From Ferrimonas futtsuensis DSM 18154 (GTDB lineage: Bacteria; Pseudomonadota; Gammaproteobacteria; Enterobacterales; Shewanellaceae), in the NCBI RefSeq assembly GCF_000422645.1, contig NZ_AUGL01000020.1:20857-84856 (forward strand): 64,000 nt of DNA, read 5' to 3'. Numbering within the stretch: the stretch's first letter is position 1; every line of letters starts with the position of its first letter. The notes under the pieces were generated by a model, which saw only the letters and a list, made by a program, of their open reading frames with translations, was not told the origin of the DNA and did no database searches. Positions 63,992 through 64,000 of this stretch are shown here, piece after piece. The position numbers and the translations under genes are program-made.

Positions 63992-64000
63992 AAAAAAGCC

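Noticed and set aside
62959..63999. Eight-base target duplication of the IS1595 element
   Set aside because: Flanks ACAAAAAA and AAAAAAGC share only the A-run, so no duplication can be claimed.

Overview
The window reads as chromosomal DNA of a marine gammaproteobacterium of the Ferrimonas/Shewanella group. Pointers are an OmcA/MtrC-type cytochrome with eleven CXXCH motifs (48479-50854), a Cys-rich SO_0444-type metal exporter next to a ZntR-like regulator, DUF2960, the csdA/csdE/tcdA genes, aroQ-accB-accC, and rsd beside hemE. Base composition is fairly GC-rich and even, apart from AT-rich intergenic stretches. Genus placement is inference. I found no rRNA, tRNA, CRISPR array, prophage or defence island. 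The only mobile element is one IS1595-family insertion at the right edge.

Layout. 1-4.8 kb: end of a LysR regulator, a hotdog thioesterase, groES-groEL under a recognisable heat-shock promoter, and a MATE exporter. 4.9-10.7 kb: fxsA, dsbD, small membrane proteins (one behind a good Fur box), a Lon-N-domain protein, a patatin-like lipase and a DUF2057 protein. 10.7-18.2 kb: arfB, the aroQ-accB-accC operon, a chemoreceptor, a dicarboxylate/amino-acid symporter and a lipoprotein. 18.2-30.3 kb: a c-di-GMP protein, the sdaC-sdaA serine-use operon with a candidate CRP site, a TauE-type exporter, yjjX, a thioredoxin-like protein plus permease pair behind a perfect palindrome, and a penicillin-acylase-family lipoprotein. 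30.4-38 kb: csdA-csdE, a predicted outer-membrane protein, tcdA, two porins, and a 987-base intergenic region with a candidate small RNA. 38-43.2 kb: zntR plus Cu/Zn exporter, then purH and purD with structured leaders. 43.2-54.5 kb: a minimal collagenase-like protease, cytochrome b561-YceI, a CvfB-like S1 protein, a ToxR-like regulator, the undecaheme cytochrome and YgiQ. 54.6-64 kb: an SDR enzyme, a second GGDEF/EAL protein, a UDG-family protein, psuK-psuG, hemE, a candidate small RNA or attenuator, rsd and the IS1595 element.

Working together. sdaC imports serine and SdaA deaminates it to pyruvate. PsuK phosphorylates pseudouridine and PsuG cleaves the product. CsdA, CsdE and TcdA form the Csd sulfur-transfer and tRNA ct6A module. 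ZntR probably controls its own operon with the exporter through a dyad in a 20-base promoter spacer. The decaheme-family cytochrome stands alone, with no MtrA/MtrB partner in view. The least explained signals are the two terminator-bounded RNA candidates (about 36900-37003 and 62226-62311), the purH and purD structured leaders, the Cys-Cys repeat in the metal exporter, and several small membrane proteins.
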